DNA from: Thalassospira sp. MCCC 1A01428
GTDB lineage: Bacteria; Pseudomonadota; Alphaproteobacteria; Rhodospirillales; Thalassospiraceae
Assembly: GCF_002115825.1 (NCBI RefSeq)
Contig: NZ_JFJZ01000040.1
Span: 1-44,686, forward strand
Reading direction: 5' to 3'
Length of the DNA stretch: 44,686 nucleotides
Positions 1 through 7,132 of this stretch are shown piece after piece; positions within the stretch are counted from its first letter, which is position 1; every line of letters begins with the position of its first letter. The notes beneath the pieces are model-generated. The model did no database searches and was not told where the DNA came from. It worked only from the letters and a program-made list of their open reading frames with translations. The translations under genes and the position numbers were made by a program.

Positions 1-15
1 TAATAGGTCCTGAGC

Positions 16-840
16 CTAGTCCGGTAAAAATATTTCACCTTTTAAATACAAAACCGCCAGTCCCTTAAGATGCACCCGATCGCCCTTGACGGTGCAGTCG
101 ATAAAACCGCCCCGCGATGATGCCTGATACCCAATCACATTGGTTTTGCCGGTTTTTAGCGCCCAATAAGGCGCAACAACGCAGTGCATATACCCCGTTA
201 CCGGGTCTTCATTAATACCCAATGCAGGTAAAAAATACCGCGACACCATGTCGCAGTCATCGCTGTCAGACGGTGCCGTTACAATCACGCCGCGCTCTGC
301 CAGTGTTGCAAGAACCGACATGTCAGGCGTCATATGTCGCACGGTTCCGGCATCATCATAAACCAGCACATAATCGGTATCGCGACTGGCAACCTTAAAA
401 CAGGCAACAGCACGGTCTGATGAAAGGGCGCTGGCAATATTTTCGGGCAACACCTCTTCGGTCAGCGGCTGCGCGGGAAAATTCAACACAATCGCCTCAC
501 CATCGCGCCGTGCAGTTAAAATGCCGCTTTTGCTTTGCAGACGAATTTCATCGCCCGTAACGCCTAGCTGGTTAAACAGCACATAGGCACTGGCTAAGGT
601 CGCATGGCCGCACAACGGCACCTCAACAGTGGGGGTGAACCAGCGAATATGATAATCGGCATCACCATCGGCCACCTTGACGAAAAATGCGGTTTCCGAA
701 AGATTGTTTTCCATCGCAATCTGTTGCATCACCCCGTCAGGCAACCAGCGTTCCAGCGGCACCACAGCCGCGGGATTACCGGCAAAAAGGTGGCTGGTAA
801 ATGCATCGACCTGATAAACCGGTAACGACGTATGGGTCAT
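16..840 (-). CDS. PhzF-family isomerase-like protein
   Basis: Member of the PhzF phenazine-biosynthesis-like fold, related to diaminopimelate epimerase; most members are isomerases or epimerases of unknown substrate. The N-terminal VYQVDAFTSHLFAGNPAAV stretch, the conserved glutamate in NLSETAFF, GHATLASAY, and the C-terminal GINEDPVTGYMH segment are visible. The last is normally EDPVTGSAH, so a tyrosine replaces the usual serine. The ATG at 840 is chosen because AGAAGG lies just upstream and the family begins here; an in-frame start at 891 would add 17 atypical residues. Length 274 aa is normal. It is the third gene of a minus-strand set, 60 bp after the decarboxylase, so it may act on the same metabolite. 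Family assignment is firm; substrate is unknown. Confidence 0.9.
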   Translation of the reverse strand: MTHTSLPVYQVDAFTSHLFAGNPAAVVPLERWLPDGVMQQIAMENNLSETAFFVKVADGDADYHIRWFTPTVEVPLCGHATLASAYVLFNQLGVTGDEIRLQSKSGILTARRDGEAIVLNFPAQPLTEEVLPENIASALSSDRAVACFKVASRDTDYVLVYDDAGTVRHMTPDMSVLATLAERGVIVTAPSDSDDCDMVSRYFLPALGINEDPVTGYMHCVVAPYWALKTGKTNVIGYQASSRGGFIDCTVKGDRVHLKGLAVLYLKGEIFLPD

Positions 841-900
841 AAAAACTACCTTCTTCCCAAGCGTTGTCGCAAAACTTCCACGCAACATCACGTTTAATGA

Positions 901-2283
901 CTATAGAACACCCTGAATGGCATTTTTAACAATAACCAGGTCATGGTCCCGGGTGCGCCAATTGCTAAACGCCGCGCGAAACCCGAAACGTTCATTATAA
1001 ATGGTTGGCGTTAAAAACACCTTTTCGGTCGCATTTATACGGGCCAGAAGCTGGCGGTTGGCATCATCATTGCCGCGTCCGCAAAACATCACCACATTCA
1101 ACAATGGGTCACGCAGCAAAATCAACTCGTCATGATCCGCCACCCAATGGGCAAGGTCACGTGCCTGATCACAATTACGTCGCACAATATCGGCAATACC
1201 GTCACGACCATAAGCCGTAATCGCCATCCAGATCGGCAAAGCCCGAAACCGGCGCGAATTTTCGACCCCGCGATTGATATAGTTATTGCCCGGCACAGTG
1301 GACGCCAGATACGGGGCAAAAGCCCGAAAACATTTTTCCAGCACCGAAATCTGCCGCGTCAGGAAAATACCGCAGTCATAAGGTACATTTAGCCATTTAT
1401 GCCCGTCTGACGTAATAGAATCAGCCCGGTCAATACCGGTCAACAAATGTGCGCGACGCTCATCAAGGGCCGCAAACAACCCGAATGCAGCATCCACATG
1501 CAACCACGCGCCATGGGCCGCGCATAAGTCGGCAATCGCGACCAGGTCATCAAAATCGGTTGCGTTCACCGTGCCCGCACTGGCAATAACCATTTTTGCC
1601 TTTGATGCACTGTTTACCAGTTTGTCAGCCAGATCCTGCACATGCATGGCTTCGGTGCCCGGCTCGGTCGCGACGCGAATAATATTGTTGCGCCCCACCC
1701 CGGAAACCGACAAATCCTTAATCATGCTGGCATGAGGGGTGGCGGAAAACACCTCGAACGACGGCAGGGCAACAGCACCATCCGCGTCCACATCAATGCC
1801 AACCTGTTCGCCGCACCATTGCCGGGCTGTCACCACCGCCAAAAGGTTTGATGCCGTTGCCCCCGTGGTTAACGCACCATCAAACCGGGCACGCGGCAAC
1901 CCGCCCAAATCACAAATCCAGTTAATAACCTGCTGTTCCACTGCCGATGCAACCGACCCTTCCGGCCCGGTTGCGTTCTGGTCAATGGTACTGGCGATCC
2001 AGTCGCCCGCAACCGCTGCCGGGGTGGCGCCACCGGTTACAAAGCCCAGGTATCGCGGGCCGCTGGATGTGGCAAGGTAAGGTAAAATATCCTGTTTCAG
2101 GGCATCAAGGGCCGCAAGCGCACCGTCACCCTGCGCCGGCAAGGGTATGGAGGGGTTAAAGGTGCTGCTATCATGGCATACAACCGGAGCATCATCGCCC
2201 GATTTCAAATAGTCCTGCGCAATTTCGCCAACTTTTGCAAAAATGTCGCCAATCTGGTTCAGGTCTTCAAATTTCCGGTTCAT
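901..2283 (-). CDS. PLP-dependent group II amino acid decarboxylase family protein
   Basis: Fold-type I PLP enzyme of the aromatic-amino-acid/glutamate decarboxylase family, about 460 aa. Visible landmarks: TTGATASN (phosphate binding), ATPHASMIK (histidine that stacks on PLP), HVDAAFG (aspartate to the pyridine nitrogen) and SDGHKWLNVPYD with the Schiff-base lysine, near two-thirds of the length. The start at 2283 is preceded by AGGAAAG; the in-frame start at 2337 lies deep inside the upstream gene. The start overlaps the end of the dehydratase gene by 17 bp, which implies translational coupling. Some members of this family are not decarboxylases but aldolases or deaminases, so the reaction is inferred. 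Likely controlled with its operon by the divergent MocR regulator. Confidence 0.9.
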   Translation of the reverse strand: MNRKFEDLNQIGDIFAKVGEIAQDYLKSGDDAPVVCHDSSTFNPSIPLPAQGDGALAALDALKQDILPYLATSSGPRYLGFVTGGATPAAVAGDWIASTIDQNATGPEGSVASAVEQQVINWICDLGGLPRARFDGALTTGATASNLLAVVTARQWCGEQVGIDVDADGAVALPSFEVFSATPHASMIKDLSVSGVGRNNIIRVATEPGTEAMHVQDLADKLVNSASKAKMVIASAGTVNATDFDDLVAIADLCAAHGAWLHVDAAFGLFAALDERRAHLLTGIDRADSITSDGHKWLNVPYDCGIFLTRQISVLEKCFRAFAPYLASTVPGNNYINRGVENSRRFRALPIWMAITAYGRDGIADIVRRNCDQARDLAHWVADHDELILLRDPLLNVVMFCGRGNDDANRQLLARINATEKVFLTPTIYNERFGFRAAFSNWRTRDHDLVIVKNAIQGVL

Positions 2284-3244
2284 CTTCGTTACTTTCCTGC
2301 AGGATCTCTGCATAAGCATCGCGGTCAATATTGGCACCGCTTAAAATAACAGCGTTTTTCTTGCCAATGGCGCGGTTTTTATCTGCGATAATCGCGGCCA
2401 GGGCACAGGCGCCCGCACCTTCGGTCAGGTTATGGGTGGCACTAAAATAAAGCCGCATCGCCTGTTTTATCTGATCATCGGATACGGCAATGATATCGGC
2501 CGCTCCGCGTTTGATAATTTCAAATGCTGAAGGGTCCGGCTTGCGGCACGCCACCCCGTCGGCAAAGGTCACGGCGGTTCCGGTTTCGCAAATCTCGCCC
2601 TTGTAAAAGGACTGGCGCACTGCATCGGCACCTGTGGCAACAACACCGATAATTTCCGTTTTAAGCCCCAGCGCATCGCGCGCCGTAATCAGGCTGCAAA
2701 TCCCCGACCCCATGCCAATTGGTACATAAACCCGATCCAGTTTTTCGATGGCGCTGAACATCTCAATCCCGTAGGAGGCGACACCGCGCACCAGTTCGGG
2801 GTGAAACGGCGGCACCATAACCAAATCATCTTCAACTGCTTTTTGGCGGGCGAAATCGGCGGCGTCTTGAAAATCGTCACCATGTTCGATGACATCGGCA
2901 CCCAGCGCACGCATAGAGGCATTTTTCTCACGCGAATTGCCAAAGGGCACAATAATGGTCGCCCGCAGGCCAAACACACTGGCAGCATAAGCCAGACTTT
3001 GACCATGATTACCCCGTGTTGCACTAATGATGCCGTTAATGATTTGTGTGGATCGTGACAAATATCGACAAAAAGTAAGGCCCCCACGCACTTTGAATGC
3101 GCCCAGGCGCGTGTGGTTCTCGTGCTTGACATAAATGGACAATCCCGTTGCCCGGTCCAGAAGCGGCCATCGAATGGTTGGCGTTGGCGCAACATATTCA
3201 TGCACAAAATCAGCGGCGTCGGTCAGTTCCCGAGCAGTAAACAC
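2267..3244 (-). CDS. threonine/serine dehydratase-like PLP enzyme
   Basis: Fold-type II PLP enzyme of the threonine ammonia-lyase family, 325 aa with no C-terminal ACT domain, so of the catabolic short type. The PLP lysine sits in HTRLGAFKVRGG (about residue 50). TRGNHGQSLAYAA is the phosphate/substrate loop, GMGSG the glycine loop, and SGANID the C-terminal motif. The start codon is GTG (3242-3244), with AGGGG six bases upstream. It is the first gene of the dehydratase-decarboxylase-PhzF operon. The family covers L-threonine, L-serine, threo-hydroxyaspartate and ectoine-derived substrates. No ectoine genes are nearby, so the substrate cannot be named. Confidence 0.9.
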   Translation of the reverse strand: MFTARELTDAADFVHEYVAPTPTIRWPLLDRATGLSIYVKHENHTRLGAFKVRGGLTFCRYLSRSTQIINGIISATRGNHGQSLAYAASVFGLRATIIVPFGNSREKNASMRALGADVIEHGDDFQDAADFARQKAVEDDLVMVPPFHPELVRGVASYGIEMFSAIEKLDRVYVPIGMGSGICSLITARDALGLKTEIIGVVATGADAVRQSFYKGEICETGTAVTFADGVACRKPDPSAFEIIKRGAADIIAVSDDQIKQAMRLYFSATHNLTEGAGACALAAIIADKNRAIGKKNAVILSGANIDRDAYAEILQESNEDEPEI

Positions 3245-3319
3245 ATTGTACCCCTGTATAGAAATTGTAACCTTATGCTCAAATCTGCATTGTATGCCTA
3301 TCCAGGATACAACATTGTC
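3242..3319. promoter_or_regulatory. ATTGT repeats upstream of the dehydratase operon
   Basis: The + strand carries ATTGT(A/C) at 3245, 3264, 3289 and 3314, two of them as ACATTGT (3243 and 3312). The same ACATTGT heptamer occurs twice in the mocR promoter (3713 and 3736). On the minus strand, TTGAGC, 16 bp, then TATACA could be the promoter, which would place transcription start only a few bases before the GTG start. Binding by MocR is inferred from position and repetition. Confidence 0.4.
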
Positions 3320-3391
3320 CCCGTTATGCGGGGTGGCGACCGGAACGCGAGGGAGCGGTGCGTTCCGGCCGCAACGCGGTTAAAAACCGCG
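3319..3391 (-). terminator. three consecutive hairpins after the DUF1127 gene
   Basis: Three perfect inverted repeats lie within 73 bp: CGCGGTT/AACCGCG (3375-3391, overlapping the DUF1127 stop codon), CCGGAACGC/GCGTTCCGG (3340-3368, 11-nt loop) and CCCCG/CGGGG (3319-3333). None has a good T-run after it on the minus strand, so a classic intrinsic terminator is uncertain. They could act as combined terminator or 3'-end stabilising structures. Confidence 0.45.
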
Positions 3392-3667
3392 CGGGGGGTG
3401 GTCCCGTAAAACCGGTGCAGAAACATACATATCGACATCGGCTCTTGTCAGCCCAACATCCTTAAGCAACCTGTCATCAAGCCGCTTTACATTGTTCTTT
3501 TCCCGGGATTCTTTTTGCATCCACACCAATTTTGCAAACAGGCGACGGATCGCTGTGCCCACAAAACCCTGGCGGGTTGCTTTTGCATCCCCTGCGCTCT
3601 GGTCTTGCGGCATTGCACCGCCTGCGAGAGTCGCAGGAAACCGGATTGTATCGTTACAATTCGTCAT
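3380..3667 (-). CDS. DUF1127 (YjiS-like) domain protein
   Basis: A 95-aa protein whose C-terminal half has the DUF1127 signature: a basic/aromatic stretch followed by VKRLDDRLLKDVGLTRADVD. DUF1127 proteins are small, arginine-rich and common in Alphaproteobacteria; some are linked to RNA turnover and to phosphate or carbon metabolism, but this one has no assigned function. A near-perfect AGGAGG precedes the ATG at 3667. The gene is divergent from the MocR regulator with only 79 bp between them, so the repeats there probably influence both. The first ~40 residues are not conserved in the family as I know it. Confidence 0.85.
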   Translation of the reverse strand: MTNCNDTIRFPATLAGGAMPQDQSAGDAKATRQGFVGTAIRRLFAKLVWMQKESREKNNVKRLDDRLLKDVGLTRADVDMYVSAPVLRDHPPRGF

Positions 3668-3703
3668 GATTTCCTCCTGCTTTCAAATTGTGTCGATTTC
3701 CTT

Positions 3704-3754
3704 TTGTCATTGACATTGTATCACTGTCAATTTAAACATTGTCACCATGACAAT
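3704..3754. promoter_or_regulatory. TGTCA operator cluster over the mocR promoter and start codon
   Basis: Five TGTCA half-sites lie in 51 bp: forward at 3705, 3725 and 3740, reverse at 3711 and 3748. They form TGTCA-T-TGACA (3705-3715), ATTGACA-N9-TGTCAAT (3709-3731) and ATTGTCA-CCA-TGACAAT (3738-3754); the last straddles the mocR ATG at 3747. A consensus TTGACA (3710-3715) with AT-rich sequence around 3731-3738 could be the promoter, placing transcription start almost on the ATG. Autoregulation is inferred. Confidence 0.6.
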
Positions 3755-5339
3755 ATGGATCCCCGACCTTTCATCCGGTAGCGGCCCGGTTTATCGCCGC
3801 ATCGCGCAGGCCATTGGTGCTGCCGTTGAAAAAGGGCAATTGCAGGCGGGTGATCGCCTGCCGACCCATCGAGACATGGCTTATCATTTAGGTGTTACGG
3901 TTGGCACGGTAACGCGCGCCTATCGCGAGGCCGAACGCCTGGGCCTTGCCATTGGCGAGGTTGGGCGCGGCACATATGTCAGCGCCCCCCTTGAAACGGA
4001 CCTGCCCCTGTTGTTACCCGGCCATCCGGTTGCCTTTGGCAAAGGGTCGCAAGGCCCCCAGGCCCCGGTGACGAATGACGCCAACACAAACGCCCCCCAT
4101 AGAACGGTTGCCGATATGCGACAAGACGTCGCAAATGGTTATGTTCAATCCGGCACCAACAGTGCCCCTGTAAATTTTGGCACTGCCGACGTTTCATTCA
4201 CCCAAAACCGGGGCACAAACACGGCCTATCCGGTGACACTGGATGATGGACCGATCAATTTTCGTATGAATTGCCCCCTGCCCCCGCAGGAAACCCACAT
4301 CAATCAGGTGTTGATCGACATCGCGCAAAGCGGCCCGATTGAAAACCTGATTACGTATAAAACTGAATATGGCATGCCCCATCATCGCCAGGCCCTGGCA
4401 AAAATGGCCGGGCGTTTCGGGCTGGATGACAACCCCGACCGGGTTTTGCCAACTGCGGGCGTGCAACATGCCATGACCGTCGCTTTAATGACGTTTACCC
4501 GGCCAGGTGATCTGGTTCTGTGCGAGGAAATGACCTATCCCAACCTGCGCAGTCTGGCCGCAATGATGCAGTTTCGCCTGCGTGGCGTTGCGATGGATGA
4601 AGAAGGCATTTTACCCGATGTTCTGGATAATTTGTGTCGCACACAATCGCCCAGGGTCATCTATTTAATGCCAACCCTGCATAACCCGCTATGCAGCACC
4701 ATGAGCCACGAACGCCGCGTTGCCATTGCCGAAGTGCTGCGAAAACACAATCTGCTGCTAATCGAAGATGCCATTTATGGCTTTTTAAACCCCGAATCCC
4801 CCCCGCCCTTGTCATGCTTTGTCCCCGAACGGGCCATTTACCTGAATGGTATTTCCAAAAGTGTTGGCGGCGGTTTACGCATTGGTTTTATCCACGCCCC
4901 GATCCAGTATATTGCCAAACTGGCAAGCGGCATTCGCACCACCTGCTGGATGACACCTGGCATCAATCTGGAACTGGTCACCCGCCTGATCAATGACGGC
5001 ACGGTTGAACGCTATGAACGCTGGCACCGCGAGGAAGCATCACGCCGGCTTGGCGTTATTCTGGGCAGCCTCAAGGGATATGATGTGCGCTTCCACCCCA
5101 CCAATTATCATATCTGGCTAACCTTGCCCGACCATATCGAAACCAGCGAACTGGTCATGAATGCGGCAAATTCGGGTGTTATGTTAACTGCAGCCCAGCA
5201 ATTTGCCGTTGGTGTCCCCCCACGTGGCTTGCGGCTGTCTTTTGGCGCCGAACGTTCAACCGAACGTATTCATCACGGCGTCAACATCATCCTTCGCCTG
5301 TTGCAAACCAGCGAATTTAGCGACGCTCAGGTCATGTAA
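3747..5339 (+). CDS. MocR-type GntR regulator with aminotransferase domain
   Basis: A 530-aa fusion: an N-terminal GntR winged helix (about residues 10-75, including GDRLPTHRDMAYHLGVTVGT), an unusually long linker (about 80-175), and a fold-type I aminotransferase-like domain (about 180-520) that binds PLP as a sensor. The PLP lysine is in LNGISKSVGGGLRIGF (about residue 371). The start MTIWIPDLSSGSGPVYRRIA matches the usual start of the family, yet there is no Shine-Dalgarno sequence, and a perfect dyad covers the ATG. MocR proteins usually control a nearby pathway for an amino compound or vitamin B6. The dehydratase-decarboxylase-PhzF operon, 503 bp away beyond the DUF1127 gene and with related repeats at its promoter, is the obvious candidate target. 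Confidence 0.93.
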   Translation: MTIWIPDLSSGSGPVYRRIAQAIGAAVEKGQLQAGDRLPTHRDMAYHLGVTVGTVTRAYREAERLGLAIGEVGRGTYVSAPLETDLPLLLPGHPVAFGKGSQGPQAPVTNDANTNAPHRTVADMRQDVANGYVQSGTNSAPVNFGTADVSFTQNRGTNTAYPVTLDDGPINFRMNCPLPPQETHINQVLIDIAQSGPIENLITYKTEYGMPHHRQALAKMAGRFGLDDNPDRVLPTAGVQHAMTVALMTFTRPGDLVLCEEMTYPNLRSLAAMMQFRLRGVAMDEEGILPDVLDNLCRTQSPRVIYLMPTLHNPLCSTMSHERRVAIAEVLRKHNLLLIEDAIYGFLNPESPPPLSCFVPERAIYLNGISKSVGGGLRIGFIHAPIQYIAKLASGIRTTCWMTPGINLELVTRLINDGTVERYERWHREEASRRLGVILGSLKGYDVRFHPTNYHIWLTLPDHIETSELVMNAANSGVMLTAAQQFAVGVPPRGLRLSFGAERSTERIHHGVNIILRLLQTSEFSDAQVM

Positions 5340-5561
5340 CGGCTATTGAAAAACGCACCCAAAACGGATTGGCCGGGTAGATTTACACATGCAACCACAT
5401 TCACCCGCCAATCCGTAATGCCAGCCCTGCAATATGCATCCCCACAACGAACACTATTTTTATGCGCTAAAACCTTTATTTGGCGCAAATTCTTCCATGG
5501 CGCCGCCACTGCGTTTTTAATATTCTATCGCAATACACGCATTTTAAAGAGAAATAGCCCG

Positions 5562-5876
5562 ATGTATGCCACCCGCGATGATCAAATGACGACAGATGCT
5601 ATCAATCACGTCATTCCCGCCCCCAAACGCAATTCGCATTGGCTGGAAACAGTTTTTCAGGTCATCGCCTGGATTTTCCTTGTTCTTAACATCGCAATTG
5701 GCATGTCCATGCTATTTGCAAGCAATGTTTCAACAAACATGTTCTCCACTGCCATGGGCTACACATCAGGGATCACGTTTGCGATCAGTGGCGTTATCCT
5801 TTGGGCCTTGTTTTTAGCTATTGCCTATGGCCTGAAATATCTGCGCAAAATCGAGGCCAACACAGCAAGGAACTAA
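5562..5876 (+). CDS. small two-helix membrane protein, unknown function
   Basis: A 104-aa product with two hydrophobic helices (about residues 34-52 and 66-90), a short polar N-terminus, and a basic tail (KYLRKIEANTARN). I recognise no family. The reading frame is open back to 5346, but that stretch is not protein-like and overlaps the end of mocR's leader region. ATG 5562, preceded by AAAGAG, is preferred; 5586 is an alternative. It converges with the PaaX-family gene and overlaps its end by 4 bp. Confidence 0.6.
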   Translation: MYATRDDQMTTDAINHVIPAPKRNSHWLETVFQVIAWIFLVLNIAIGMSMLFASNVSTNMFSTAMGYTSGITFAISGVILWALFLAIAYGLKYLRKIEANTARN

Positions 5877-6838
5877 ACCGCAGCAGGCCCGCCCAGCCGG
5901 TTAAAAAACCAGGTGGCGAGTTCGGCTTTGTGCGGTTTTAAATCCGGGGCAAGAATGTTTCCGCCCGGATACGGGCGCAAATGTTGCACAACAAATGGCT
6001 CGGATAACGGCACCAGTTGCCAATAAAGTTGCCTGATAACATCCCGTGCGCGGTGGCCGGCCCAGTTCGCAGGCAACAACCGGGCAGGCAGGCCCGGGGC
6101 GCGCAATACCACCTGTTTAAAACCGTGCATAAGTACCATGCGCAGCGCAAATGCCAGATCCGGCGTACATTCTGCAGCCAGATCAACCGATAACAGCGGC
6201 TCAAACAGGGCCAGTTTTTGCAGATATTCCTGCTGCAAGGATTGCAGGTCCCACGTCGATGCAACCATGTCCCGCAAGGATGCAGATTCGGCAATATCCT
6301 GCGTTTCCGCCCGCAACGAAATCGCGGCCGAAGCCAGCCCTGTTTCCGCCAGAATTTGCCGGGTCAAGGCAATATCAATACCCGGATGGGCAAACACATT
6401 CCCCGATACGGCCCCAAACCCGCGCCAGGCCAGCATACGTGCGGCCACCCTTTTTTGTTCTGTTGTTATCACATGGTTATCAAACATGATCAGGGTCCAT
6501 TGCCCGTCCCATTCGGCAGCCGGGGCCGCATAAAACTGACGGCATCCGGGCTCAATCAATCGCCAGCCTTCCGACGTAACCCGATAAACCGCCTGCCGCC
6601 CTACCCTTTGGGTGTCAAGCCAGCCATCGCGCGACATTCGAAACACAGCGGTGCGCAACACCCGCTCACTGACCCCGACCGGCGCCAGCAAAGAAATCAG
6701 GTCGGCCAAAAAAACGGACTCGCCCCGTGGGCGCAACACATCACATAAAAAAGTAATGACAACCGCACGGCTGCTTAAATCAAGCCGGGAACGAATCATC
6801 TCAAACTGTGAATAGGTGTGGCTGGTTTGCCGGTTCAT
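5873..6838 (-). CDS. PaaX-family transcriptional repressor
   Basis: About 321 aa with PaaX architecture: an N-terminal winged helix (LISLLAPVGVSERVLRTAVFRMSRDGWL, given here in two parts: LISLLAPVGVSERV then LRTAVFRMSRDGWL), RVGRQAVYRVTSEG as the wing, a central domain starting at WTLIMFD, and a C-terminal helical domain. PaaX represses phenylacetate degradation and responds to phenylacetyl-CoA; relatives regulate other aromatic pathways. No paa genes are in the window, so its targets are elsewhere or it only regulates itself. The ATG at 6838 has GGGAACAGGG upstream and fits family length; ATG 6895 in the same frame would add 19 residues. Confidence 0.88.
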   Translation of the reverse strand: MNRQTSHTYSQFEMIRSRLDLSSRAVVITFLCDVLRPRGESVFLADLISLLAPVGVSERVLRTAVFRMSRDGWLDTQRVGRQAVYRVTSEGWRLIEPGCRQFYAAPAAEWDGQWTLIMFDNHVITTEQKRVAARMLAWRGFGAVSGNVFAHPGIDIALTRQILAETGLASAAISLRAETQDIAESASLRDMVASTWDLQSLQQEYLQKLALFEPLLSVDLAAECTPDLAFALRMVLMHGFKQVVLRAPGLPARLLPANWAGHRARDVIRQLYWQLVPLSEPFVVQHLRPYPGGNILAPDLKPHKAELATWFFNRLGGPAAV

Positions 6839-6941
6839 CCCTGTTCCCACCAATATATCCGGAATGGAAATTTTTGCATTTTTGCCCATTTCCATTATTG
6901 AGCCAGCTGGTCATTTTGCGTCTATGGCATCAGAATAAACA

Positions 6942-6979
6942 TGATACACAATCATCTAAAATCGACAATATTTGTATCA
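6942..6979. promoter_or_regulatory. long-spaced dyad TGATACA-N24-TGTATCA
   Basis: Perfect 7-bp arms at 6942-6948 and 6973-6979, in the intergenic space between the paaX-like gene and the Lon-like gene. It lies about 105-140 bp upstream of the paaX-like start. Long-spaced dyads with a TGAT core are compatible with what is known of PaaX operators, so autoregulation is plausible but unproven. Confidence 0.35.
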
Positions 6980-7036
6980 CGATGACGTAAATTATGCGGT
7001 GAAAGCACAGGAAAACAAATTTCACGGATGCAATGC

Positions 7037-7105
7037 TTGACCATTGCATATCCTTGCTTCCAAAATCACTTCGCACTTGCATTTGGCGACCTGCCAAATG
7101 CAAGT
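7037..7105 (+). promoter_or_regulatory. candidate promoter and perfect 13-bp palindrome before the Lon-like gene
   Basis: ACTTGCATTTGGC (7075-7087), a 5-nt loop, then GCCAAATGCAAGT (7093-7105) form a perfect inverted repeat. TTGACC (7037-7042), 18 bp, CAAAAT (7061-7066) is a plausible promoter; transcription would begin close to 7073, so the mRNA would open with this hairpin. There is no T-run, so it is not a terminator. It could be an operator or a 5' stabilising or regulatory stem. Confidence 0.55.
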
Positions 7106-7132
7106 TTCCGGGGTCCTTACAAAAGAGCGCAC

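Noticed and set aside
5346..5561. N-terminal extension of the small membrane protein
   Set aside because: Irregular residues, no ribosome site, and it would include the gap directly behind mocR.
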